A DNA stretch of 64,000 nt, taken from the NCBI RefSeq assembly GCF_947507565.1, contig NC_089183.1, positions 1,240,001 to 1,304,000 of the forward strand, in the 5' to 3' direction. This DNA is from Oscarella lobularis. Lineage: Eukaryota > Porifera > Homoscleromorpha > Homosclerophorida > Oscarellidae. The notes under the pieces were generated by a model, which worked only from the letters and a program-made list of their open reading frames with translations, ran no database searches and was not told the DNA's origin. The stretch's first letter is position 1. Every line of letters starts with the position of its first letter. Made by a program: the position numbers and the translations under genes. This document shows positions 23,536 through 35,756 of this stretch, piece by piece.

Positions 23536-25600
23536 ATGACGCCCCAAACAAGATCTGGCACTGGCAACCATCAGAAAATTAATCCCAGACGAATTCGAAG
23601 CCACCTGAAGCTGATTAGCTTCGGATTTGGCCTGATTGTTTTGCTGCTACTCACAGCTACGCCCGTCTACGTTTACTACTTCGTACCGCTGAATTTGTCG
23701 GTAAGTACAGACCAAAACTGGAAAGTACATTCTATGTTTTAGAAGTTTCCAACCGACTCTATCTTGAGGTTGTTTTTGATATAGGAAACTACCAAGTCCA
23801 CACCTTGTCAACCGCAATCGGTTCAAATTATTCCTACCGCTTTATTGAACCGATCTGTCTGTCGTTCGGTGTTTCCCCACTGGAGTGTGAAAAACATACT
23901 AAGGAACGAAAACAGTGTAAGGAACGTTTCCGTGTCGGGCTGCGGGAACTTTTCGAAAGCAGATGAAGATTTGAATACACTAGTTCGCTTAGCTACCTTT
24001 CTACCTCAATCACTGAATATTGGTAAACTTCTGTCGCTTCTTTGCCATTACGCTTTTAAAGATTGCAGCGAGTCCTCAGACGACCAAAACATCTGTTTGG
24101 AATTTTTAGAATTGAAAAATAACATTCGTCTGTTCAAGTTGATTCCATGGCTTGAGAAGATCATATCAAATGAGTTAATCTGCCTAGCGAGTCCCGTGTG
24201 TGCGCGTGACTTGATCAGTTCAAACGGCACACACTCAAGTGAAACCTGCGCAAAGCCTCTAATACCTACACGTACAAAATATGCTCAAGAGCATGGTTTG
24301 TACTGTTCTCCTCCATGTGATCAGTCACATAACAATACATTTTTTGATATTACGACGTACGCTTCTACGCCATTTTACTGGATTTGTAATGTTGTTTTGC
24401 TTGTTACATGGGCAAAGACGAAGACTGCGTACGTGAAATACGTATAAGTAATACATAGGGTGAAAAGTCTATATTAGGTACAACTACCAATCCGTAACTA
24501 TGCTATTCATAATTGTGTCTTTAACAATATTTGGTAAGTGACAATCCCAATTAAATGAACAAGTATTATTAGAAGTTTATGTAGACATTGCCGTGACAAT
24601 CCCTGTCATTTTGGGACAAACTAAGACTTACTGTAAATACGAGAGTGCTGTTGATTCATGGATATATCCGACTACACTTTGCCACGTCCAAGGTATAGGT
24701 TAGCCTGTTTTAAAAAAGCTAAATGTAATAGATCATGCAGGAATATTTGGTCATTTTGGTTATCTTTCGTCTTTGGTATGGTGGCTCAGTATGGTCTCCA
24801 ATACAGTGTTGACAGTGTGGGAACCAGGAAAATTTGGTCAGAAAAGCCAAAGGAGATGCTTTTTTGTTCATCTGACGGTATGGATAATTTTCGTTGGAGG
24901 ACTGGCTGCTTTTGTTCTCATACACGGTCTGAAGTACACGGGATTACCGCCCAACACGATTTTTTGTAGCCTCGCGTCCGCTTTCTGGTTTTTCTACACC
25001 TTTACGCTTCCAGCTGAAGTCATTATCTTCTGTGGTACAATTATGTCCGTTTTTGTCATAGTGAAGCTGCACCAGGTAAGAGAACGCGTATCATTTAGGC
25101 ATCCCACGTGCTAAAGTTCTATTATGAAGGCAAAAGGGGTAACTCTTAGCGGCGTTTCTAATAACAAACGCACCGAAACAATTGAAGCGTATTCTCTGGT
25201 TCAGAAACGGTTTTTCCTATTGTCTCTTCTTACTCCTCTAAGTTTCGCCGCGGATATGGTTACAAATACTATTCTCTGTAAGGAATTAGAAAAGAAATAT
25301 TCTGTGTGTCTCATGGGAGCCACTAATCAAACAGAAGTAGAACGTTGTATATCTCATGTACCAGATCCTGCAGGTTTGATTGTTGGTATACTCAATTGGG
25401 CAATTAGCGACTTATGCGTGTTCGCTATCGTGGCTTACTTTCTCATCCCGAAGTCGGCAAGAGTATTCTGGTCGCAATTATGGAGAAAATGTAAAAATAG
25501 ACAGCTAACAAGGCGACGTTACGACGATACGACGGAATGTTCAAGTGAAGTTACTAGTCTATTTCCGTCGTCAGTTTCTGAAAACTCCGAGAGCCCCTAA
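23536..25600 (+). CDS. Frizzled-like seven-pass receptor, copy 1 (intact)
   Basis: Six exons: 23536-23700, 23785-24428, 24478-24533, 24585-24692, 24741-25075 and 25130-25600, all GT-AG and in frame. Exon 1 encodes an N-terminal hydrophobic segment (LIVLLLLTATPVYVYYF) that is a signal anchor or uncleaved signal. Exon 2 encodes an extracellular domain with about 13 cysteines and several N-glycosylation sites (GCGNFS, LLCHYAFKDC, YCSPPC). Exons 2-6 hold seven hydrophobic segments. The pair CHVQG...FGYLSSLVWW and the late segment LPAEVIIFCGTIMSVFVIV recall frizzled/smoothened transmembrane regions, and LCHYAFKDC recalls a frizzled cysteine-rich domain. The canonical KTxxxW tail is absent. Family assignment is by eye and moderate. 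Confidence 0.7.
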
Positions 25601-26281
25601 GCTACTCTAGATTTTTAGAAGCCGTCTAGCAAGCTGAACATGACTTTCATGGGTCTTTGCTGTTTTAGATTAGACATTCACCATTCAAGTTTTTTTATTG
25701 CATGCAGGTTTCACTATATGTCGCGATGAACGGTTAGTAGCTTATCACTCTTATAGCTAGAGTACGCATCTTTCGATCAAATAAAAATCCTGCAACCGAA
25801 AAACGGAGATAAGCCCCTCTTTAGCTGAGTGATAAGCTGAGTCAGATAGATATGGAGAAAATGTCAAAGAGGACAAACAACAAGGCAAGGTTACGATTAA
25901 GATGATACGATACTGAATAGAGCTCCCAAGCGAAGTTAGTTCTGGAAATTCCATAGTTATAGTCGTCAATTTCCGTAACTTCCAAAAGACTCAGGCTATA
26001 TTCACTGAAAACTCTTATAGAGACACTTACCCGCCGCATGCTGAGTTCTCTGCACGAGGTCACGGTATTTGGGGGCCCCTTTCATGTCAGGATGTAGTAG
26101 AATTGGACCGGTGCCCGCTATATAGCTGCCTCAACTTTTCAGCTTCTGTGCGACTCTTTGAACTACCGTGACTGTACCTTAATTAATTTCCCCTTACCCA
26201 TCTGTTTCATGAGGACGAGTTTCGAAAATGCTGCCCACAAACTGCTGCTCGGTTGGTCGACAATTGGACGCTTTTGTTCCG
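25601..26281. other. Receptor 3' flank and target region of the MULE insertion
   Basis: Apart from the receptor scrap at 25845-26090, nothing is recognised. The last nine bases, 26273-26281 (TTTGTTCCG), are the left target-site copy of the Mutator-like element. Confidence 0.6.
25845..26090 (+). pseudogene. Scrap of a receptor 3' end
   Basis: The sequence TATGGAGAAAATGTCAAAG and following bases, through the ACGATAC/CCAAGCGAAGTTAG stretch, match the last coding part and 3' flank of the receptor genes (25480-25570 in copy 1). Its 3' flank (ATGCTGAGTTCTCT then GGCCCCTTT) matches that of copy 3 near 35810-35855. Frame is lost and no upstream exons remain. Confidence 0.65.
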
Positions 26282-26364
26282 CGCTGTGGCTAGAGTCACG
26301 GTACCGTGACTCAAGTCTCACGGCTTGGAGTCACGGTAATCTACCGTGCGCTATATTACGTCAT
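26282..26364 (+). repeat. Left terminal inverted repeat of the MULE
   Basis: 83 bp matching the reverse complement of 30492-30574. It contains an internal palindrome GTCACGGTACCGTGAC and a repeated GAGTCACGGTA word. Confidence 0.93.
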
Positions 26365-26462
26365 GGGAGCGTCATAGAATTCGTTCATGGGAAAACACTG
26401 TGTAGCGCACTTTGTTGTGACGTCGATTTGTCTTCGGGGAGATCGGGCGGTAAAAACGAAAC

Positions 26463-29400
26463 ATGAGCGAAGAGTCGACTGAGAGAGGCTCTGGCGATCG
26501 CAATAAGGCGGAAAGCGATGAAATAGAGAGTTTTTTTGCAGTAGGAAAGTTGTTCGCGTCGTTCGCGGAGTTGGAAGCCAAACTGGAAGAGTACAAGCGA
26601 AAGAAGTTCGTTGAATTTTGGATACGCGATTCAAGAACAATCAAAGCGGCGTCAAAGCGCGGCGTCGATCGTCCGTTGGCGCCGGCATTAAAATATTATG
26701 AAATAAAATATTGCTGTATTCATGGCGGACAGGCGTTCAAAGCGAGAGGAAAAGGGATACGGTCGTCTTCGTATGTCAACATGTGCAGGTTGTCAAAGAT
26801 ATGTCTATCTCACGTGATGCTGTCGTAGGACTTTCAGACAAGATTGTCGGGCGCACCTTAATATGCGAGCAAGTAAAGATGGCTCTGCACTTGAAGTGAA
26901 GAGTTTTTGCTCTGAGCACAGCCATGAACTATCTGAAGTAAAGTGACTTTCTGTGTCGTTTGTTTTACTAAGTATTATCTCCATATAGACTCTCTTTCGT
27001 CATCTTCCTTCGCAAAGGTCGCTAGACACTAAAGCAAAAGCGACGGCTTCAAAATTGCTTGCTATGAAAGCCAACAAGAAGATGGTTCAGAAAGAACTTT
27101 CTCAGGAAACGGGAAAGGTCGTTCTTTTAAAGGATCTGTCAAATATCGCTGCGACGGGACAAAGCAACGTATCAGCAAATGATTTAGACTCCGTTGTCAG
27201 CAAACTGGCGTCAAAATACGGTATATTCGATGTGCTGCAATAAGCTGGCTGCGTTTATGTATATAGTGTGCTTCTCTTCAGGTGCCACTGTTGATGTATT
27301 TTGTGACAGCGATCGAAAATTTCAAGGGCTCTTTTTGCAAGACCGCTCTATGCGAGAAATGTTCAAGGCGTTTCCGGAGTTGTTATGTATGGATGCAACA
27401 TACAAGCTCTTGAATTTGGGGTTTCCCTTGTATCTTTTCTTGGCCGAAGGTGATAACATATAACCAATATTAGTTAATAATTTTCATCCTTATCTTTCAG
27501 ACGGAAACGGTCAGAGCGAAATAGTAGCTGCTTGCTTCCTGGCAGTTGAAGATGCTTGCAGTCTTAAATGGATGATGGAGACTTTTAAAAAACATAATCC
27601 TGAGTGGCCATCCATAAAGGTCGTCCTGACCGACAAAGACATTGTCGAAAGGGAAACGGTTAAGGTCTGTCTTCCCAATGCATCCCTTGCTATCTGCCTC
27701 TTTCACATGCTCCGATCCGTACGACGTGAAGTCACCATAGACAAAATGCGGATCACAGCTGGACAGCGACTACTGTGCCTGGAGCTCATTCAAAGAATGG
27801 CGCATTCTTCTTCTCAGTCCGCATACTACGAAGCATACAATCAATTAAAGGAAGATGCCCCCAAATCCGTGCTGCACTATTTTGACGTAAATTGGCATCC
27901 CATTCGAGACCAGTGGGTGTTGGGGTTGAAGTTTGGATGCGGATCATTTTTGAATTCGACAAATAATCGCTTGGAGTCTATAAACGGCAAATTAAAGCAG
28001 GTCATTTCGAGGAAAACAGGCTTCACTGTTTTCGTAGATCAATTCTTCATTATCATCAACGCATTGCGAACGGAGCGCGATCACAAAGCGGCTGTCTCGT
28101 TCCAGAAAACGCGGATTCATGTTTATTCAAGTGGCAGTGCAGAGAGTAGCTATGCGAAGCTTCTCACCCCCTATGCGTTCCGATTTGTCCTCAAGCAGAT
28201 GACACTAATTGACAAAGTACAGGAAATTCTACCTTCAGGAGACGACTACGTGACAAACAGTACAAATGAAGGGCAGATAGTTGTCAGTCTTCGCGACTGC
28301 AGCTGCATCTTTCGCAGATCAATGGGGCTTCCTTGTCGCCATATGTTCTCCCTAGCAAAGAAATTGGAAAAGTCTTTGTTCAACGAATTACTATGCGACA
28401 AACGGTGGACACTTGACTACTACAGGCAAGTGCATCGTGTATTCGATACAGCACCTGATGAGCCGACATCTTACGTCACGAGCACTGAAGCAAGTGCCTC
28501 CCATGTCAAAAAAATGACACAGCACGAAAAGTTTCGTAAAGCATCATTGATTGCTAGCCAGCTGGCTTCAGTAACAAGTGAGGCATCGAATGTCCACTTT
28601 GAACGACGAATTGAAGTGTTGAAGGATTTGATTGACTATTGGAAAGAAGGAATAGAAGTTTCCGTAGTTGAAGTAGAAGGTAAGAAGTTTACACTTGGTA
28701 TTTCAATAAATTAGTTAGTAAAGTAGTACAACATACAAAAATAAATAAATAAATAAATAAATAAATAAATCAAAACATAAATACATATTACCATGGCATA
28801 TAATAAATTATCTAAATAATTAATATAAATAGGTAGCAACGCGACGCTAAGATTTGTGCTATTGCTATAGATGATCTCGAGTCCGACCAAGACGAATCTT
28901 CAGTCAGAGACGCTTCTTCAGGCAGATCAGCAACGTGCTACTATAAGAGAGGGTGTTACGTACATAATTAGAACGTATGTCTATTTTTAGCGAAAACAAG
29001 ACTTTTGGTCCTCCAACAACGAAGATTCATCAGGTGCCAAGGATGCCAGACGACAATACCTTGGAAAAAGAACAACCAACCAAATTAGGTATCAATTACT
29101 CAGTATCACAATACAATAAGTAACGCACAATTTCTTGCTTGCAGGAATTGCGATGCCTCCAGCTGTAAAGAAAAGAGGTCGCCCCAAAGGAAATGAGCTG
29201 ACTGTCATAGGGCTGCCTGCAAAGCGATCTAAGAAGGGTAAAGACCTCAGGCAACCGTCAAAATTTGTCTCAATGCACTCGAAGAAGAGGGATAAAAGTA
29301 AGCCCGTTTAGACAAATACTTCATCACGCTCGAGAATTGATAAGTGGCCTTTAGTTTCCCTTTCGTGGTTCGTTAGTGAGCAGTTGGCAGAGAAAGCCCT

Positions 29401-30257
29401 AACTCTAGGCATAGAAATAGAGGAAGAAGACGTGGAGAGCAAGCCAGAAAACATACCGGATGCTGCTCGAAACGAGGATGTTGACATTACATCGATTCGT
29501 CGATACCATAGCTGCCAACTCTCCCGCTTTAGCGGGAGAACTCCCGCTTTTGAGGCAAAAATTGGCCTCCCGCCCGCTTTCCAAAAAAAGCAGTTTTTCT
29601 CCCGCTTTGGGGACTTCCCTAGATTTGGTTCATTCGCGAAATATTCCGTTATCCAGTTATTTAGTAAGCACTTTAAAGTAGCAAAAATCAACCTCAAAAA
29701 TGCATTATGTGGGCGTGGTCTCAAAAATTTTTGCGCGCGCAGAGCGCGCGCAGCCCCCCCTCTCTAAAATATCTTCCTACGGCATTGAAAGCGTACCGTG
29801 ACCCCGATATGAGTAGTACTGCAAGCAATACCGGAGAGGAGCAGACTGCGGAGCGTCGAGACTCACACGCAGAGACAATCTTTAGCTTTCATTTCTATAA
29901 CTTAGCCGGATCATTAGATGTAATATTTAATTTATTGTTTTAAAAGCTTGGACTGGTCACACCAGAAATTTTTTTCGGGGCGTGGCACTCAAAAATCTCC
30001 CGCTTTGGCTTGTTCAAATGTTGGCAGGTATGCGATACTTCACCCGAGATGCCTGGCTGCTTGTTGAAGACGTCATGCGAGCAAAAGTCAAGGGCCGTCC
30101 ATGGCGCTGCCATGCATGTCAGGGTGCTTTAAGTGATGATCCCAAATCTATATGCTGCGATTCTTGCCTTAACTGGTATCACTTTCGTTGTGCGAGTGTT
30201 ATTAAGGAACCCAGGAGTAGCACATGGTTCTGCAGAGGATGTCACAACCCTAAATAA
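26463..30257 (+). CDS. MULE transposase with SWIM, AT-hook and PHD finger
   Basis: Exons join in frame: 26463-26770, 26838-26937, 26999-27220, 27292-27449, 27501-28679, then small exons near 28871, 28991 and 29145, and a last exon from 29355. Order of parts: an N-terminal FAR1/FLYWCH-like zinc module (CIHGG...QDC...FCSEHSHEL); the MULE core with acid residues in MDATYK, VVLTDKD and RLESINGKLK (candidate DDE triad) and a C..H helper (CLFHMLRS); a SWIM finger (CSCIFRRSMGLPCRH); an AT-hook (KKRGRPKG); and a C4HC3 PHD finger (WRCHAC...CCDSC..WYHFRC...WFCRGC). The last exon is split by the nested element 29507-30032. Removing one CGATAC copy and the insert restores SIRRY-FTRDAW in frame. Otherwise the gene looks complete. 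Confidence 0.87.
28741..28770. repeat. AAAT microsatellite
   Basis: About 30 bp of ATAA/AAAT tetranucleotide repeats inside an intron of the MULE gene. Confidence 0.9.
29507..30032. mobile_element. Nested non-autonomous DNA transposon, 526 bp
   Basis: The ends are inverted repeats: CATAGCTGCCAAC at 29507-29519 and the complement of CATACCTGCCAAC at 30020-30032 (12 of 13 matching), followed on both sides by CTCCCGCTTT-type subterminal words. The 6-bp target duplication CGATAC lies at 29501-29506 and 30033-30038. No transposase frame is present. It interrupts the last exon of the MULE transposase, so it arrived after the MULE. Confidence 0.88.
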
Positions 30258-30491
30258 AAAGAGATCAATAAATAAATAAATAAAAAAATAAAACATGGCA
30301 ATGCAGTCACTCGCTAAGTTCTCGAAAGAACTAACTGCGCATGCTCGCTTACAAACGGCTTCTATAGAGCGTGGCCGTCGATGTCCCGACGTTTTCTGTA
30401 CTCAGGAAACGCTGCCCACTTAGCTCAAGCTGTCAGCTTTTCGAAGACTCGGACGTAGGAGAGTGCTCGGCAGCGGCTCGGCAAATTTACT

Positions 30492-30574
30492 ATGACGTAA
30501 TATAGCGCACGGTAGATTACCGTGACTCCAAGCCGTGAGACTTGAGTCACGGTACCGTGACTCTAGCCACAGCG
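30492..30574 (-). repeat. Right terminal inverted repeat of the MULE
   Basis: 83 bp, reverse complement of 26282-26364 with no mismatch seen by eye. Confidence 0.93.
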
Positions 30575-31132
30575 TTTTTTCCGCGTTTTACGACGGCTAG
30601 CGCACTTTAAGAACTAGATCGAGCGACAGACCATGGACAGACAAAGCGTCACAGCGCGACCAGGGATATCTCTGGCCGCAACGCTCGATCGGCGCAACCA
30701 GGAACTCTCTTCGGGCAAAAATAGATCATGCATGCGGCGAACTAAAGGTTCGACGAGCGTCGAAGCTTGGCGTGTCGCTGCTAGCTCAGAAACGACTCCA
30801 AATCTCTGACTGGATCGAGAAATTTTCCGTAAAACTCTTTTCAGACTTCAGGTGTAGTTAGTGCGCTATGTAGCGTCGTCGTGATGATAAAATTACTTTG
30901 TAGGACTACAAAAAGCACAACTCAAAGGTCGCAGTGTTCCACTATAGTTCAGCTGGAACTGACGAAAACGAACCCGGAACTTTAATTATTAAAATCCCAA
31001 ATGACGCGCGCAGCCTGCATGGCAGCATGGGAATATAAAAACGAACGCGTACGCTCTCGGCTCATTTTCTAACGCGTCTCTCTTTCTACTCTCCAGTCTC
31101 CTTTCTTGCAGAAACTGTGCAAACAACCCGCG
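30575..31132 (+). promoter_or_regulatory. Upstream region of receptor copy 2
   Basis: After the MULE target copy (30575-30583) comes sequence shared with the upstream region of copy 1 (about 30915-31018 versus 23245-23345). A good TATA box, TATAAAA, lies at 31034-31040, about 93 bp before the ATG at 31133. Confidence 0.65.
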
Positions 31133-33305
31133 ATGAACCTTCAAACAACAGCTTCCACTGAAAACCATCACAATAGGCATTTGAAACGAATACGTAGCCA
31201 CCTGAAACTGATTGGCTTTGGATTTGGCCTGATTGTTTTGCTGCTACTCACCGCTACGCCCGTCTACGTTTACTACTTCGTACCGCTGAATTTGTCGGTA
31301 AGAACAGTACACATGCACTGCATGCATGCATGCATGTGCATGACTCATGCAATCGCGTAGTTGTCGAGTTTTAGCAGGACGACGTAAAACCGAAACGGAA
31401 AAGTATTCGCTGCATGCTTAGAAGTTCCGAACCGGTTTTACCCTCAGGTTTTACTCATAGGAAACTACCGATTCAACTTCCTGTCAACCGGGATCGGTTC
31501 AAATCATCTCTACCGTTTCATTGAACCGATCTGTCTGCCGTTTGGTATTTTCCCATTGGCGTGTGACAAACGAAAATAGCTTAAGGAACGTTTCCGTGTC
31601 GGGCTGCGGGAACTTTTCGAAAGCAGATGAGAATGTGAATATACTAGTGCGCTTAGCTACGTACCTACTTCAATCACTGGATAGAGCTAAACTTCTGTCG
31701 CTTTTTTGTCATTACGCCTTCAAAGACTGCGGCGAGTCCTCAAACAACCACAATATCTGCTCAGAATTTTTAAAACTCCAAAACGAAATTCGCCTTTCCA
31801 AGTTGATTCCTTTGCTTGAGAAGATCATGTCGAATGAGTTCTGTCTAACCATTCCCAGGTGTGCACGTAACTTGATCAGTTCAAACAACACGAACGCTAC
31901 TAAAACCTGCCCTAAGCCTCTGATACCTACTCATACCAAATTCGCCGAAGAGCACGGTTTTCACTGCTCTCCTCCATGTAATCAGTCAAACAAGGGAAAT
32001 CGAATTGACAATAAAGTCTTTCACATTGGGATGTACGTTTCTACGCCTATTTACTGGATTGCGAATGTTGTTTTGCTCATTACCTGGGCAAAGGCAAAGA
32101 ATGCGTACGTGAAAACTTATATAGGTAGCATACAGTAGGTCAAAATTTCTATTGTAAGTTCAACTACCAATCCGTGATTATGCTATTTCTAATTGCTTCC
32201 CTGACAATATTTGGTAATTAAATATCACTATTACCTGAGCAAAACTATTGAAACTTTGGGTAGACATTGCTGTGACAATTCCTGTCATTTTGGGGCAGAC
32301 TAGGACTTACTGCAAACACGAAAGTGCTGTTGATTCATGGAATGACCCGACTACACTTTGCCACGTTCAAGGTATATAGGCTAGGCTAATCTGCCTACAA
32401 AGAAACTAGATGTAAAATAAATCGTGCAGGGATACTTGGTCAATTTTGCTACCTCTCGTCTCTAGTATGGTGGCTTAGTATGGTTTCTAATACAGTGTTG
32501 ACAGTGTGGGAACCAGGAAAATTCAATCAAAAGAGTCAAAAGAGATGTTTTTTGGTTCACTTGACACTATGGATAATTGTAGTTGGAGGACTGGCTGCTT
32601 TTACTCTCATTCACGGTTTGAAGTATAGAGGATTACCGCACCGCACGATCATTTGTCGCCCCGCGTCGGGTTCCTGGTTTTTCTACACATTTACGCTGCC
32701 AGCTGAAGCTACGATTTTCTGTGGTACACTAATGTCTTTTTTTGTTATGGTGACGCTGCATCAGGTAAGAAAACGCGTCTCAGCTTGACATTCTTAGCTG
32801 AAGTTCTTCTACTAATAAGGCAAAAAGAATAACTCTTAGCGGCGTATCCAGTGACAAACGGAACGAAATCATCGAAGCCTATTCCTTGGTACAGAAACGG
32901 TTTTTTCCACTGTCTCTTCTTACTCCGCTGAGTTTTGCTGCGAATATGGTGAGTAGTACTATTTATGGCAAGAAGCTGGAAGAGAAGTATTCTGTCTGCC
33001 TCCTGGGAGCGTCTAATCAAACAGTACTCGAACGTTGTATATCTGATTTGCCAGACCCTGGTTGGATTGTTGGCTTACTCAACTGGACCATTAGCGACCT
33101 ATGCGTGCTCGCTATCGTGGCTTACTTCCTCATTCCAAATTCGGCAAGAGTCTTCTGGTTGCAATTATGGAGAAAATGTAAAGACAGACAGTTAACAAGG
33201 CAACGATACGAAGATACGACGGAATGTCCAAGCGAAGATACCCGTCTATTTTCCTCTTCATCGTTTTCAAAAAGACTTTACTCGACGACTGAAAACTCTG
33301 CATGA
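31133..33305 (+). CDS. Frizzled-like seven-pass receptor, copy 2 (intact)
   Basis: Six exons in the same phases as copy 1: 31133-31297, 31461-32104, 32159-32213, 32264-32371, 32430-32764 and 32820-33305. The ATG at 31133 aligns with copy 1's; an upstream in-frame TTG is not needed. The N-terminal hydrophobic segment (LIVLLLLTATPVYVYYF), the extracellular cysteine pattern (GCGNFS, LFCHYAFKDC, HCSPPC) and the seven hydrophobic segments are all conserved. The C-terminal tail (SARVFWLQLWRKCKDRQL) is close to copy 1 but ends with a longer Ser-rich tail. Introns are also alignable, showing recent tandem duplication. The protein is probably a plasma-membrane receptor; its ligand is unknown. Confidence 0.72.
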
Positions 33306-33673
33306 GAGCTAAGCTGTTTTATATTCCTTAGAAGCGCTGAAGCTGACCTTTCTGTGTCGCACTTGTTCTATATAGGATTATACACTCGTGCTATTTCTAA
33401 CAGCTAGGCTTCATGGTATACCGTATGTGGCGATAAACCGTTGGTTCGCAAATATAGACTAGAGGTTTCTTTTGATAATTCAGTGTCAGTAGCTTTGAAA
33501 TTGAAATCTGGTAACTGGTGAAGGAGACTCGGGAAATGCTCAGGGAACGGAAGACGGAAGCGCCCATGAAGAGAGATTAGCCTCGCTTTCAGCTGATACG
33601 TTTAAAACAAGCTGACGCGCTACGTCGCTAGTCATTTAGCTTCGCTTCCTCCTCTCTATCTACACTGTTCGTG
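33306..33673. other. Intergenic between receptor copies 2 and 3
   Basis: No open exon or known repeat. It presumably contains the 3' end of copy 2 and the upstream region of broken copy 3. Confidence 0.45.
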
Positions 33674-35756
33674 ATGCTGCACGCAACTACTGAGAGACTT
33701 AACAAGGGTTGGCGCAATGTCAAACAAATGTGGATCCATCTGAAACAGATTAGTTTCGGATTCGGGCTAACTGTTTTGCTTATCCGCACCGCTACACCCG
33801 TCTACGTTTACTACTTCGTATACCGATACCTTCACCGGTAAGTACTGTACTTCGCGTGAATGCTGCCGCGTTTTTACTACAATGTTAAACTGAAACTGGG
33901 AAAGCATGTCGTGAATTCACACTTCTCAACCCGACTGTGTATACCCTCGGGTGGCTTTCCATAGGAAAACCCCAACGCTGAAGTCGTCGACGCCCTCACA
34001 ACTAAATTAAACCGATCTATATGTGCAGTTCGGTGTTTCCCCATTGGATATTAAATAAAACAACTACCGTAATAGGAAAAGGAAAGTCTTTTTGTCGGGC
34101 TGCGGGAACTTTTTAAAGGCAGGCTAAGGTTTGAATGCACTCGTGCACTCAGCGACAATGTATCTACCTCAAATGTGGGATAGACTAAACTTCAAACGCT
34201 TCTTTGCCACTATGCTTTCACAGAATGCGGCAGCAAGTCCTCAAGCAAGCTGGAATTTTTTAAATTCCACGATGACATTAGTCAATTATTTAAGAATGCA
34301 ACATCGTGCCTAATAACACCCATGCGCGCAAATGACTTGACTAGTCCGAACGACTCGAGGATTGCAAATAAAACAAAGTGTCCAAGGGATCTACTACCTA
34401 CACATATAGCAAGCATGCTTGAGATCGGTGTTTGTACTGCTCTCCTCCGTGCAATCACTTCAGCTGGAAAAACCACAATGACATTATATATATATATATA
34501 AATCCTTTTACATTGCAATGTGCGGTTCTGTAGATGATTTGTCTTTCGATTCTGTTCATTACGTGGGCAAGAGCAAAGGGATTGTACGTGAAAATACATA
34601 ATTCTTCTTTAATTAATTAGGCATTACTGACTATATTGTACCATTTTAGGCTCAGCTATCAATCTGTGACCGCTTTATTTTTAACAGCATCGTTAACTGT
34701 TTTTGGTAAATGAACGTGTAATATTATCTCTCAAGCTACATATCTAAAACCTTTTTTGTAGACATTGCTGTGAGCATTCCGCTCATACTGGGACAAAGTC
34801 GGAGTTACTGCAAATAAAAGAATCTGCTTGATTCGTGGACTTTACAATTGTCATTTCCAAGGTACAATTAAGTGCTATAGGAAATTCCATTCGACTTATG
34901 AATCTATATAGGAATACTTGCTCAATTTGGCTATCTCTCGTCCATATTCTGGTGGGCTAGTTCAGTCTTTAATACAGTTTGACCATCTGAAAACCTGGAG
35001 GGTTCAGTCGTGAGAGTCACAGGAAAGTTTTTCTCGTTCAGTTGACCGGCCCTATCGCTACTTCTCCCTGGAAGACAAGTCGCTTTTGCTCTCATAAACG
35101 GTCAGAAGTACGTGGGAGTAGCGCCATACACGATCGTTTGTAGCCCCGAATCGGATTTCTGGGATTTCTACCTCTCTTCATGATCCCAGCTGACGTAACA
35201 ATATTCTGCGCGGCACACTTATGTCTATTTTTGTTATAGTAAAACTGCGTCAGGTAAGAGAACGCATCTTCTTATCACACCAATTACTTGCTATGCGAGT
35301 TCATCTATCTACAAAGGCAAAAATAATTCTTCGCGGAATCTCAAAACGGTACAAGACCACTGAAGCCTATACGCTTTGGTTCAGAGGCGGCTCTTTCCAT
35401 TGTCTCTACTTCTTCCCCTGACGTCTGCCTCGGCTATGGACAACTATTACTTACGACAAGACGGCGAATAGAAATTATTCCAACTGTCTGAAGGACAATA
35501 AGAGACCCGATCACTGCATATACGAGAATGTACTAAACCCTGCATGGTTGGATTGCTGGCCTAATCAGTTGGATCCTTAGTGATCTATGCATGCTTGCTT
35601 TGGTGGCTTACTGCCTTATCCCAAAGTCAGCAAGAACTTTCTGGTCAAAAGTATGGAGGAAATGTAAAAAGAAACAGCTAATAGACGATGGAACGTTCAA
35701 GCGAAGTGAGTCTCCTATTTCCATCTTCTACGTCTTCAATGACTGAGAGCTCTTAG
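33674..35756 (+). pseudogene. Frizzled-like receptor copy 3, broken
   Basis: A first exon homologous to the other copies begins at ATG 33674 (FGFGLTVLL...TATPVYVYYFV) and has a normal donor near 33841. Homologous stretches follow in order: the GCGNF region near 34098, a membrane segment near 34550, CHFQG-like near 34850, FGYLSS...WW near 34930, a late segment near 35220 and a C-terminal tail near 35640. Frame breaks and stops occur in several exons (for example a stop right after the FNTV stretch near 34982), so no receptor-length protein is possible. Exon order and intron positions are still clear, so decay is fairly young. Confidence 0.8.

Larger units (their letters stand above)
26282..30574 (+). 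mobile_element. Mutator-like element (MULE), 4293 bp, autonomous type
   Basis: Long terminal inverted repeats of 83 bp, identical by eye at 26282-26364 and 30492-30574. The flanks are 9-bp target copies TTTGTTCCG (26273-26281) and TTTTTTCCG (30575-30583), differing at one base; a 9-bp duplication is the Mutator signature. The element encodes a MULE transposase and carries a second, nested transposon at 29507-30032 inside its last exon. It lies between receptor copies 1 and 2. Confidence 0.92.

Noticed and set aside
29384-29767. 127-codon frame spanning the left end of the nested element as a genuine protein end
   Set aside because: It is the MULE exon reading accidentally into the inserted transposon.
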